Source: CAZDHT01 sp964505325
GTDB taxonomy: Bacteria > Planctomycetota > PUPC01
DNA: 8,322 nucleotides
Assembly (NCBI GenBank): GCA_964505325.1
Contig: CAZDHT010000244.1
Location: forward strand, 1-8,322
Direction of reading: 5' to 3'
Position numbers and translations under genes: made by a program. Numbering within the stretch: the stretch's first letter is position 1; every line of letters starts with the position of its first letter. The notes under the pieces were generated by a model. The model had not been told where the DNA came from and made no database searches. It saw nothing but the letters and a program-made list of their open reading frames with translations. Below, one piece after another: positions 1 to 5,506 of the stretch.

Positions 1-160
1 GACGCTTCAGGCCCAGAAGCCCGAGACCGAGCAGCGAGAGCCCCGCCGGCTCCGCGACGGGCGCCGGCTCGATCTTATCAGCACCGATATCCCAGCCTCC
101 GCCCATCGGCCGCAGCCTGCGGAGGTTGCCTATTTCCGCTCCGCAGCTCGCGGAGGTTGC
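1..160 (-). pseudogene. C-terminal PEP-CTERM tail of an exported protein, probable gene remnant, cut by the window edge
   Basis: Read on the minus strand, the open frame ends at the window edge with WDIGADKIEPAPVAEP followed by AGLSLLGLGLLGLKR. This is a PEP-CTERM sorting signal: a Pro-Glu-Pro-like VAEP, a hydrophobic helix and terminal basic residues. Exosortase/archaeosortase systems recognise such tails on exported surface proteins. The preceding DIGAD resembles the conserved end of choice-of-anchor Q/beta-helix proteins common in planctomycetes. The body of such a protein is missing. An in-frame TAG lies at 161-163, the only ATG (104-106) has no Shine-Dalgarno sequence, and the upstream codons fall in the 31-bp tandem repeats. 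I therefore read it as a remnant left by deletion or repeat insertion. A frameshifted intact gene is less likely, because no beta-helix-like sequence appears in the other frames upstream. The stop codon lies outside the window. Confidence 0.5.
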
Positions 161-171
161 CTATTCCCGCT
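110..171. repeat. Two tandem 31-bp repeats, each with a small hairpin
   Basis: Units 110-140 and 141-171 match at 28 of 31 positions. Each starts with a short inverted repeat (CCGCA-GCC-TGCGG in the first, CCGC-AGCTC-GCGG in the second) followed by AGGTTGCCTATTYCCGCT. The hairpin stem survives in both units although the bases within it differ. The array abuts and partly overlaps the PEP-CTERM tail frame, where it encodes nothing recognisable. The function is unknown; it resembles a REP-type intergenic repeat. Confidence 0.7.
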
Positions 172-427
172 CGACTACACCGCAAATGGCATGCCAGAGT
201 TCCGGCGCAAACCGGGGACAGAACTTCTGTTCCACCGAAGCGACGGGATTTCAAGCAGTTACGCGGTCAGAAAGCACAGGAAAAAGCCAGCCTGGGCGGA
301 AGGCAGGCAGAGGGGATGGGGATTCTAGGCAACATGGGCCGCGCGGACGATGCACAAAAGCAACATGGCGACCGTGAGGGCGTTGCGCGAGAGGGGGATG
401 TCGGAGCCGGTCAGGAGGCCGCGTTCG
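172..427. other. Non-coding stretch with one REP-like palindrome
   Basis: I see no convincing gene here on either strand; the open frames lack family features and ribosome binding sites. The one clear structure is a palindrome at 215-233, GGGACAG-AACTT-CTGTTCC, whose core ACAGAA-C-TTCTGT is perfect. A second short inverted pair (CCGG...CCGG) lies just before it at 202-214. Such hairpins are typical of REP-like intergenic elements, but that identity is an inference. No U-tract follows the palindrome, so I do not call it a terminator. Confidence 0.5.
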
Positions 428-1162
428 TCATCGGTAGTTGTCCCTTGGCCTGCCGATGACGAGTTCGACGTGGCCGTCGAGGAACAGCACGTTCAGCCCG
501 CTGGCATGGCCGCGGACGTGGGGGAAGATGGGGGCCTTGCGCCGGAAGAAATCCGTCAGCACCCAGATGCGGGAGAGCGGCGTGTTCTTCGCCCGCTCGG
601 CATACTCGGGCTGCGTGAGATAGGGAGCCTGGCTGTCGTTGCCGGACTGGTAGTTCTCTAGGGGCACCGGTTGCATGCCAGTGGCCTTGAGGATCCGCGG
701 GAAGAACGGCGTACCGCGCCAGCCGGGCTTGTTCTTGAGAAAGCTCCAGTAGACGTAGCTGATGTTGCCGGCCTCGCGGTTCTCCGGAGTGTCCACAACG
801 GTATCCGTCTTGCCCTTCGGCGGGCACGAGGTGTTCTTGGCGGCGCTCTCCATGAACATCGCCTGCGGGCAGTAGAAGGCGTCGATCAGCTTCCCCGCGG
901 AATAGGCGTCCAGCGCCTCCAGCAGCGTACGGTGCGGGTTGTGCTCGTGCTGCTCGAGGGGGTAGTAGTCGGAGTTGTTGTTCGAGTAGACAGCGAGGGC
1001 GTAGTAGATCTGCCGCATGTTGCTGGCGCAGCTTACCTCCCACGCGACGTACTTCGAGTGGCGAAGCGCCGGGAGCAACAGCCCCGCCAAGACTGCAATC
1101 ACCCCGATGACAATCAGTAGTTCGATCAGCGTGAACGCGCCGCGCCGTGATCTTCTCATCAT
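428..1162 (-). CDS. Type II secretion/prepilin-like protein with H-X9-DG C-terminal motif
   Basis: A 244-residue protein with a class III prepilin leader. The basic MMRRSRRG is followed by AFTLIELL (residues 9-16, Glu14 conserved) and a hydrophobic helix to about residue 33, which prepilin peptidase would process before membrane assembly. C45 and the following NMRQIYYALAVYS stretch match the usual segment after the helix in this family. Near the C-terminus, H219 and D229-G230 form the H-X9-DG motif of the large PVC family of prepilin-like (DUF1559-type) proteins, whose individual roles are mostly unknown. The frame extends upstream to 1273, but that extension would contain the promoter. An AAAGGA-like ribosome binding site precedes two adjacent ATGs (1162 and 1159), and the second has the better spacing. 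No other pilus or secretion gene is in view, so this is one of the solitary members these genomes carry in large numbers. Confidence 0.88.
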   Translation of the reverse strand: MMRRSRRGAFTLIELLIVIGVIAVLAGLLLPALRHSKYVAWEVSCASNMRQIYYALAVYSNNNSDYYPLEQHEHNPHRTLLEALDAYSAGKLIDAFYCPQAMFMESAAKNTSCPPKGKTDTVVDTPENREAGNISYVYWSFLKNKPGWRGTPFFPRILKATGMQPVPLENYQSGNDSQAPYLTQPEYAERAKNTPLSRIWVLTDFFRRKAPIFPHVRGHASGLNVLFLDGHVELVIGRPRDNYR

Positions 1163-1216
1163 GCTTTCCTTTCGCTCGCCTTCACGAGTCGAACGGTGGG
1201 CGGCCAGTCTATGCGG

Positions 1217-1245
1217 ATTATACCGGAACCCGGAGGTCCCGTCAA
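1217..1245 (-). promoter_or_regulatory. Sigma70-type promoter of the prepilin-like gene
   Basis: On the minus strand, a -35 box TTGACG (1240-1245) and a perfect -10 box TATAAT (1217-1222) are separated by exactly 17 bp. Transcription would start near 1210, giving a leader of roughly 48 nt. The gene is therefore probably transcribed independently of the aldo/keto reductase upstream, which ends at 1275. It also shows that codons upstream of 1162 are not translated. Confidence 0.75.
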
Positions 1246-1274
1246 CCGAAGACACGACGTCTGTCGAGGTCACA

Positions 1275-2264
1275 CTACTTCTTACTGACCGTCGTGCCCG
1301 TGAGGTCGCCGGAGACCTCGGCTTCGATTCGCGCGAGCTCCTCTGCCGTGAGCAGCACCCCGTCGCTGGCGGCGGCGTTGTCGCGCGCTTGCTCGGCCGT
1401 CTTGGCGCCGGGGATCACCACACTCACCGCTGCACGTGAGAGGCAGAACTGGAGCGCGGCCTGGGCCATCGTCTTCTTGCCGCCGCGTTCGAGGAACCGC
1501 AACTTCTCCACGGCCTCGACGACCCGGCGCGCCTTCGCCGGCGGGTACGAACGGCTCCGGTGGTCGTTCTCGGGGAATGTCACGTCGCACCCGAACTTGC
1601 CCGTGAGGAAGCCCGAGGCCAGCGGCACACGGGCGATGATGCCGGCGGCCCCCTCCTGCGCGAGCGGCAAGAGCTCGGCCTCCGCCTGCCGCGACAGAAC
1701 GTTGTACACCACCTGGATGGTCTCGACCTGCGGCCACCGGCGCAAGACCGGCACGCCGTGCTCCGTCTGCTTGACCGACACGCCGCAGTGACGGATCTTG
1801 CCGGCCTGCTTGAGATCCTCGAGCGCGGCGAACGTGTCGTCGGTCAGCGCCTCGAGCCCCCACGGCGAGTGGCACTGAATCAGGTCGATGTAATCGGTGT
1901 TGAGCCGCCGGAGCGACGCCTCGACCGCCTGCGGGATCCACTCTCCGCTGAAGTCCTTGACCCACTGTCCTTCTGAGTCAACACGGCTGCCGAACTTGCT
2001 CGCAATGACCACCTGGTCGCGTCGCCCGCCCAGCGCCTTGGCCAAGACCTCTTCGCTGTGTCCCCGGCCGTAGCTGTCGGCGGTGTCGATGAAGTTGACG
2101 CCGGCGTCGAGTGCCGCATGCACGGCGCGGACGGAGACCTCGTCGTCCACGTCCCCCCAACCGATCTGCACGCCGCCGAGTTCCGCCGGCCCGCCAATCG
2201 CCCACGCGCCGAAGCCCACTTCGGACACCTCCAGCCCTGTCCTTCCGAGTGCGCGATATTGCAT
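1275..2264 (-). CDS. Aldo/keto reductase, NADP(H)-dependent family
   Basis: A 329-residue cytoplasmic TIM-barrel oxidoreductase of normal family length. All four catalytic residues are visible: D60 and Y65 in NFIDTADSYG, K90 in VIASKFG and H132 in LIQCHSP. The N-terminal RALGRTGLEVSEVGFGAW is typical of the family, as is the C-terminal cofactor-binding segment VVIPGAKTAEQARDN (about 282-296). The family reduces aldehydes, ketones or sugars with NADPH; the substrate here cannot be told from sequence. The ATG at 2264 follows a purine-rich GGAGG/GAGGTG ribosome binding site. The gene ends 112 bp before the prepilin-like gene, which has its own promoter, so an operon is not required. A copy of the 38-bp dyad element lies upstream of its promoter, which may tie it to the PaaX-like regulator transcribed the other way. 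Confidence 0.93.
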   Translation of the reverse strand: MQYRALGRTGLEVSEVGFGAWAIGGPAELGGVQIGWGDVDDEVSVRAVHAALDAGVNFIDTADSYGRGHSEEVLAKALGGRRDQVVIASKFGSRVDSEGQWVKDFSGEWIPQAVEASLRRLNTDYIDLIQCHSPWGLEALTDDTFAALEDLKQAGKIRHCGVSVKQTEHGVPVLRRWPQVETIQVVYNVLSRQAEAELLPLAQEGAAGIIARVPLASGFLTGKFGCDVTFPENDHRSRSYPPAKARRVVEAVEKLRFLERGGKKTMAQAALQFCLSRAAVSVVIPGAKTAEQARDNAAASDGVLLTAEELARIEAEVSGDLTGTTVSKK

Positions 2265-2331
2265 TCACCTCTTCCTCCACAACACCGTCTTCTCGGCCCT
2301 TGAGGCCGCAATTGTCGCCTTTTCCGCAGCC

Positions 2332-2360
2332 ACCATATCGCCTTGCCAGCACCCTGTCAA
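2332..2360 (-). promoter_or_regulatory. Sigma70-type promoter of the aldo/keto reductase gene
   Basis: On the minus strand there is a perfect -35 box TTGACA (2355-2360), a 17-bp spacer and a -10 box TATGGT (2332-2337, 4 of 6 matches). The predicted start near 2325 gives a leader of about 60 nt. The first 38-bp dyad element (2385-2422) sits 24 bp upstream of the -35 box, a position typical of activator sites. Confidence 0.65.
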
Positions 2361-2384
2361 ACCCATCACCTCACCCCGCGGTCT

Positions 2385-2422
2385 GGTAAATTTTTCGACG
2401 CACGTGCGTCAAAATATTCACC
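2385..2422. promoter_or_regulatory. 38-bp dyad element, copy A (putative operator)
   Basis: This is the most symmetric of three copies. Its left half is GGTAAATTTTTCGACGCAC and its right half is the near mirror image: 16 of 19 positions pair around the centre at 2403/2404. The core GACGCACGTGCGTC is a perfect 14-bp palindrome. It matches copy C at 34 of 38 positions and copy B at 30 of 38. It lies between the aldo/keto reductase promoter and the PaaX-like gene. The symmetry suits a dimeric DNA-binding protein; that the PaaX-like protein is the binder is an inference. Confidence 0.65.
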
Positions 2423-2439
2423 GCGACCCGGACGAGAAT

Positions 2440-2573
2440 TATTGAGGTCCATGGAAAGCGAGACGCGGCCGGCTTTCTGTAGCCAAGGCCCATGGCCTCG
2501 GAACGACCTCATGGAGGCCGTCTACGGTAGAACCCAGAAGCGGCCTCTTCCATTTCACACATGGACCTCAATA
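2440..2573. repeat. Foldback (MITE-like) element or structured RNA, about 130 bp, flanked by TA
   Basis: The ends TATTGAGGTCCATG (2440-2453) and CATGGACCTCAATA (2560-2573) are perfect 14-bp inverted repeats. Further in, GGCCGGCTTTCTG (2467-2479) pairs with CAGAAGCGGCC (2535-2545) apart from two bulged bases. Innermost, GTAG/CTAC and GGCC-CATG/CATG-GA-GGCC close a central hairpin. Nearly the whole segment can therefore fold on itself. Read as a mobile element, it is 2442-2571 with 12-bp terminal repeats and a TA dinucleotide on each side, the target duplication left by IS630/mariner-type transposases. No transposase lies inside. A regulatory RNA hairpin is the alternative. Confidence 0.5.
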
Positions 2574-2639
2574 GGCACCACCGTGACGGACAAACCCACC
2601 CCCTCTGGTGCGATGATCAATCGTCCTCGTCCTTTGTCC

Positions 2640-2667
2640 TTGCCGCCCGCCTCGGTTGTGCTAAACT
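2640..2667 (+). promoter_or_regulatory. Possible promoter of the PaaX-like gene, overlapping dyad copy B
   Basis: A -35 box TTGCCG (2640-2645), a 16-bp spacer and a -10 box TAAACT (2662-2667) preceded by TGC, an extended -10 feature. The -10 box lies inside dyad copy B, so a protein bound there would block RNA polymerase. The match is moderate (4 of 6 bases in each box). Confidence 0.4.
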
Positions 2668-2697
2668 TTTCGTCGCACGTGGGTCAATTGTTTCACC
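2660..2697. promoter_or_regulatory. 38-bp dyad element, copy B (putative autoregulatory operator)
   Basis: It matches copy C at 31 of 38 positions, with the shared left part CTAAACTTTTCGTCGCACG and the shared end TTTCACC. It is the least symmetric copy (11 of 19 positions paired). It overlaps the predicted -10 box and ends 28 bp before the start codon of the PaaX-like gene, the usual place for an autorepression site. Confidence 0.6.
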
Positions 2698-2725
2698 GAC
2701 TGTTCTGCGAGGGAGGGAAGCGAAG

Positions 2726-3526
2726 ATGAAAAACAGTGAAAGGAGCTTCGACTACGCGGACCTGCTGGAGTGCATCGACTTCCTCGGGAGCCGCGCCTAC
2801 GGCAAGCCTCTGGCTTACCTGATCAGCCTGGTCGGCTACTACGTGGTGGACCGCGACCTCAGGCAAATGCTCAACTACCTCGTCCGCCGGGGAAGGCTTG
2901 AACGCCGTGAGGACGGGGGTGACCCGCGCTATCTCCTTCGTGGCCCTCGCAGCGGAAGCAACATCGTCGAGATGAAAACCCGCAAAAGCCGCGCCCGCTG
3001 GCAGGGCGCTTGGCACGTGTTCACCTATGACATGCCCGTCTCGCACAACGCCATGCGACGCAAGCTGGCCGTGAGCCTTCACGAAATGGGCTTCGCGATG
3101 CTTTGCGCCAGCACGTGGATATCGCCCTACAACTGGGAGGACTTCCTCGGGGAGATACTGTCCGACCCGCTGTGCGAGGGCAGCTTCTATCACCTGAACT
3201 CGGCGGCGGTGCGCCTGTTGCCACGAGGAACCGGCGGAGAGCCAGGCGGCTTGTGGGACCTCCACAAGGCAAAGACCGCATATCGGGCAATCGCCAATCA
3301 GTGTGCGAAAGCAACCACTGACGAAGGCACATCCGCCGCAAAGAAAAAAACGAGGACCCTGCTGGCCGTGCGGAGGAACCTGCGACTTGTCGAGAGGTGG
3401 GACCCAATGCTCCCCGCTCAACTCCTGCCTCATGACTGGCCGCGCGATCAGGCACTCAAGAACGCGGAGACCCTCCGCAGTATGGTCGAACACAGCGTCC
3501 GGTCGGCCCCGCTAGAGGTCCGGTAA
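2726..3526 (+). CDS. PaaX-like transcriptional regulator
   Basis: A 266-residue cytoplasmic DNA-binding protein with the three-part layout of the PaaX family. An N-terminal winged-helix region spans about 8-73 and ends in a basic wing (YLVRRGRLERREDGG). A central Cas2-like ferredoxin fold spans about 92-165, with WQGAWHVFTYDMPVSHNAMR and GFAMLCASTWISPYNWEDFL. A C-terminal domain spans about 175-258 and carries the family signature DPMLPAQLLPHDWP at 226-239. PaaX itself represses phenylacetate catabolism in response to phenylacetyl-CoA. No paa gene is present here, so ligand and targets are unknown. The ATG at 2726 follows a GGGAGGG ribosome binding site. An upstream in-frame ATG (2561) is rejected because the extension would cover the operator and promoter. 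The stop codon lies inside dyad copy C, and copy B lies just upstream, so the gene is bracketed by the element. Confidence 0.85.
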   Translation: MKNSERSFDYADLLECIDFLGSRAYGKPLAYLISLVGYYVVDRDLRQMLNYLVRRGRLERREDGGDPRYLLRGPRSGSNIVEMKTRKSRARWQGAWHVFTYDMPVSHNAMRRKLAVSLHEMGFAMLCASTWISPYNWEDFLGEILSDPLCEGSFYHLNSAAVRLLPRGTGGEPGGLWDLHKAKTAYRAIANQCAKATTDEGTSAAKKKTRTLLAVRRNLRLVERWDPMLPAQLLPHDWPRDQALKNAETLRSMVEHSVRSAPLEVR

Positions 3527-3559
3527 ACTTTTCGTCGCAGGTGCGTCAAAAAATTCACC
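3522..3559. promoter_or_regulatory. 38-bp dyad element, copy C (putative operator of the transglutaminase gene)
   Basis: The left half is GGTAAACTTTTCGTCGCAG; 14 of 19 positions pair with the right half. It matches copy A at 34 of 38 positions. It overlaps the TAA stop of the PaaX-like gene (3524-3526) and ends 13 bp before the predicted -35 box of the transglutaminase gene, so any effect on transcription would act from upstream of that promoter. Confidence 0.62.
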
Positions 3560-3572
3560 AGCCGGCCGACGC

Positions 3573-3601
3573 TCGACACGACTCTGGCGGCGCGCTAGAC
3601 T
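3573..3601 (+). promoter_or_regulatory. Probable promoter of the transglutaminase-like gene
   Basis: A -35 box TCGACA (3573-3578, 5 of 6 matches), a 17-bp spacer and a -10 box TAGACT (3596-3601, 4 of 6). A start near 3608 leaves a leader of about 38 nt before the ATG at 3646. Dyad copy C lies immediately upstream. Confidence 0.5.
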
Positions 3602-3645
3602 TGCGAGCCGCTGAAGAAAACAACGGCCCGTTCCGGAGAGAGGCG

Positions 3646-4578
3646 ATGTTCGAGGAGTTCATGGGGCGCAATCAGCACAAGATCTTCGACGACCCCGGCA
3701 CGCGGGGGGGCTGCCAGCTCTGGCTCAAGCGCGTGCTGGCCTACTACGGCGACGACGGCGGGGGCGACGTCGAGATCATCAACGGTCAGCTCGGCCTGTG
3801 CGCCAAGACAGCCGACTACATCTACTCCAAGTTCACACCGCCCGAGATCCGGTACGTGCCCGGCTCGCGGCCGATGCTCGAACAGGTGCTCGGCGAGGTC
3901 ATCACCGACGCTATGAGCGACCGCGAGAAAGCGCTCGCCATTATGCGCCGCTGCCGCGACAACCAGGACATGGGCCTCGCCCGGCCCGGCCTGTTCAACG
4001 GCGGCACGGAGGAGGAGCTGCTGAAGCGCGGGGCGATCATGTGCAACGAGATTTCCCGCGTGTTCGTCTGCCTCTGCCAGATCGCCGGGCTGCCCGCACG
4101 CGTCCACTGCGCCCACATCTCGGGGCACATGATGTCCGAGGTCCTCGTCGACGGCAAGTGGTGGTGGATCGACTCGATGAAGGGGCTCGCCCCCGTCGAT
4201 GAGGACGACGAGCCGGTCAGCGCCTGGGACCTGCGCAACGACTCTACACTGTTCGAGCGGCAGCCGAAGAGCTTCTGGGACGACTGCCGCCCGCCGTCGA
4301 TCACGTTCGGCACCGAACAGCGCGACCCGCGGAACATGGCGCTCCAGATGTGCCGCAACCGCGACTGCTACTTCCACCCCAAAGAGGCGAACGCCGTCGG
4401 CAATTACTTCGTCTGGGAGCACGACAAGTACACCTACCCATGGATCATCGACGGCGTGGACCCGGATACCGAGGAGCGCGCCCGCCACGAGGCAGGCGTC
4501 AACAAGCGCAAGCTCGGCTGGCCGGACTACTATTTCGACAAGAACCTGTGGGAACCGGAGGAGTTGAAGATGCGCTGA
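3646..4578 (+). CDS. Transglutaminase-like superfamily protein
   Basis: A 310-residue protein with the complete papain-like triad of the transglutaminase fold: C133 in GAIMCNEISRVF, H161 in HISGHMMSEV and D176 in KWWWIDSMKG. The segment between, LCQIAGLPARVHC, is typical of the core. Bacterial members act as proteases, amidases or peptide cross-linkers; the substrate here is unknown. There is no signal peptide or membrane helix, so it should be cytoplasmic. The long N-terminal part (about 1-95) and the C-terminal part (about 185-310, ending in GWPDYYFDKNLW) lie outside the core and I cannot assign them to a family. The ATG at 3646 is preceded by GGAGAGAGG. An upstream in-frame GTG at 3541 lies inside dyad copy C and ahead of the promoter, so it is rejected. 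Dyad copy C suggests control by the PaaX-like protein upstream. Confidence 0.85.
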   Translation: MFEEFMGRNQHKIFDDPGTRGGCQLWLKRVLAYYGDDGGGDVEIINGQLGLCAKTADYIYSKFTPPEIRYVPGSRPMLEQVLGEVITDAMSDREKALAIMRRCRDNQDMGLARPGLFNGGTEEELLKRGAIMCNEISRVFVCLCQIAGLPARVHCAHISGHMMSEVLVDGKWWWIDSMKGLAPVDEDDEPVSAWDLRNDSTLFERQPKSFWDDCRPPSITFGTEQRDPRNMALQMCRNRDCYFHPKEANAVGNYFVWEHDKYTYPWIIDGVDPDTEERARHEAGVNKRKLGWPDYYFDKNLWEPEELKMR

Positions 4579-4584
4579 GCGGGC

Positions 4585-4613
4585 TTGACACGGGAAGCCG
4601 CGCGGCCCAGAAT
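4585..4613 (+). promoter_or_regulatory. Possible promoter of the CBM9-type lipoprotein gene
   Basis: A perfect -35 box TTGACA (4585-4590), a 17-bp spacer and a weak -10 box CAGAAT (4608-4613, 4 of 6). It lies just after the transglutaminase stop. No 38-bp dyad element is nearby, so the lipoprotein and lyase genes are probably outside the suggested PaaX-like regulon. Confidence 0.4.
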
Positions 4614-4670
4614 ACGGCGGTGGGCTGAAGGACGACTCATTCCAAAACCCGGGGAGAGGAGGAGGGAAGG

Positions 4671-5381
4671 ATGAACAGAGTGTGGGTAGTGTTGGCATTG
4701 TGCGCCGTGGTTGGCCTGGCTGGATGCAGGGCGTTAACAGGCGCCGACGGCATCGGCCTGGGCAAGGGCGAATTGGTCAAGAGCAAGGGCGCCGTCAACA
4801 AGGTCAAGATGGCGGATGGCGCCATCATGGCGGACGGCGCACTGGATGAGGCCGCGTGGAAGAGCGCGGTGGCGCTGAGCGGCTTCGTCCGTGGCCCCGA
4901 CCTGGCCGAGGTGAAGACGCGCGTCCTGGTCACCTACGACAAGGCAAACCTGTACGTCGCCGTGGTCTGCCAGGAGCCGAACACCGACAAGCTCGACGCG
5001 GACACCACGGAGCGAGACGGCGAGGTCTGGACCGACGACTGCGTTGAGATCCACATCGACCCGAGCAACGAAAAGCAGGGCACGACCGGGTACTACGGCT
5101 TCTTCGTGACGCCGAAAAACGTCGTCTACGACCGGACGGAAGACGGGAACTGGAGCAGCACGGAATGGAAGAGCGGTGCCCGCGTCGTCGCCGGCAAGGG
5201 CTGGGTCGCCGAGACGGTGCTGCCGTTCAAGATGATGGGCGTGACGCCGAAGCCCGGCCACAAGCTCGGCGTGATGGTCGCCCGCAACCGCAAGGCCGGC
5301 GTGAGCCAGTACATGACCCTCGTCCCCTGCGACAACGAGGCGAAGGACACCACCAAGTACCCGGTGCTGGAGCTGAAGTAA
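4671..5381 (+). CDS. Lipoprotein with a CBM9-like (carbohydrate-binding family 9) domain
   Basis: A 236-residue exported protein. The signal peptide MNRVWVVLALCAVVGLAGC ends in a lipobox L16-A17-G18-C19, so Cys19 should be acylated. The residue after it is Arg, not Asp, which by the E. coli rule favours the outer membrane. A single beta-sandwich domain follows from about residue 45. It shows the CBM9-like landmarks DGALDEAAW (55-63), VTYDKANLYVAVVCQEP (87-103), VWTDDCVEIHIDP (119-131) and GWVAETVLPF (177-186). CBM9 domains bind sugar ends in known enzymes; ligand residues cannot be confirmed here. No catalytic domain is present. The ATG follows a strong GGAGGAGGG ribosome binding site. It lies 125 bp upstream of the lyase-like gene, whose C-terminus holds a similar domain, so the two probably act on the same glycan at the cell surface. 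Confidence 0.85.
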   Translation: MNRVWVVLALCAVVGLAGCRALTGADGIGLGKGELVKSKGAVNKVKMADGAIMADGALDEAAWKSAVALSGFVRGPDLAEVKTRVLVTYDKANLYVAVVCQEPNTDKLDADTTERDGEVWTDDCVEIHIDPSNEKQGTTGYYGFFVTPKNVVYDRTEDGNWSSTEWKSGARVVAGKGWVAETVLPFKMMGVTPKPGHKLGVMVARNRKAGVSQYMTLVPCDNEAKDTTKYPVLELK

Positions 5382-5387
5382 GCAAAG

Positions 5388-5488
5388 AGAGCGTGGGTGC
5401 ACGGGAGCGTGGGGGCATGGGAGAGGCATAACGCGCCGCCTGCGTGCTCCGGTTCTCCCATGCTCCCATGCGCCCGCGCTCCCATGCT
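5388..5488. repeat. Long imperfect hairpin built from degenerate octamer repeats, possible terminator or attenuator
   Basis: The left arm reads as consecutive octamers GAGCGTGG, GTGCACGG, GAGCGTGG, GGGCATGG (5389-5420). The right arm (5455-5488, CTCCCATGCTCCCATGCG onward) is the inverted form of the same pattern. The arms pair imperfectly, most strongly as CATGGGAG (5416-5423) with CTCCCATG (5455-5462), around a GC-rich loop. TTTT follows the right arm at 5488-5491. It begins 7 bp after the lipoprotein stop and ends before the lyase ribosome binding site. It could terminate or attenuate transcription, or protect the upstream message. Confidence 0.5.
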
Positions 5489-5506
5489 TTTCATGGAGGT
5501 CTCACG

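Noticed and set aside
325..466. Short minus-strand frame past the prepilin stop reading GLLTGSDIPLSRNALTVAM and a hydrophobic stretch
   Set aside because: It looks protein-like but has no usable start codon or ribosome binding site and overlaps the prepilin gene in another frame.
1163..1273. Upstream extension of the prepilin-like gene to an ATG at 1273
   Set aside because: The extension would contain the promoter at 1217-1245 and places 37 unusual residues before a standard prepilin leader.
2693..3493. Minus-strand open frame of 266 codons opposite the PaaX-like gene
   Set aside because: No recognisable domain, while the plus strand encodes all three PaaX-type domains with a ribosome binding site.
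2385..3559. The three 38-bp elements as a CRISPR array, with the Cas2-like fold next to them
   Set aside because: Only three copies at very uneven distances (275 and 862 bp) and no spacers. The protein has the winged-helix and DPxLPxxLLPxDWP domains of PaaX, so the Cas2 resemblance is only its central fold.
3541..3645. GTG start for the transglutaminase gene at 3541
   Set aside because: It lies inside dyad copy C, lacks a ribosome binding site and precedes the predicted promoter; the ATG at 3646 has a good one.
4579..4605. GGCTT/AAGCC hairpin after the transglutaminase gene as a terminator
   Set aside because: Only five pairs, an eight-base loop, no T-run, and it overlaps a better -35 box.
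3595..4698. Minus-strand open frame of 367 codons opposite the transglutaminase gene
   Set aside because: Low-complexity Val/Ala/Leu/Asp-rich translation typical of an antisense shadow in GC-rich DNA; the plus strand carries a complete catalytic triad.
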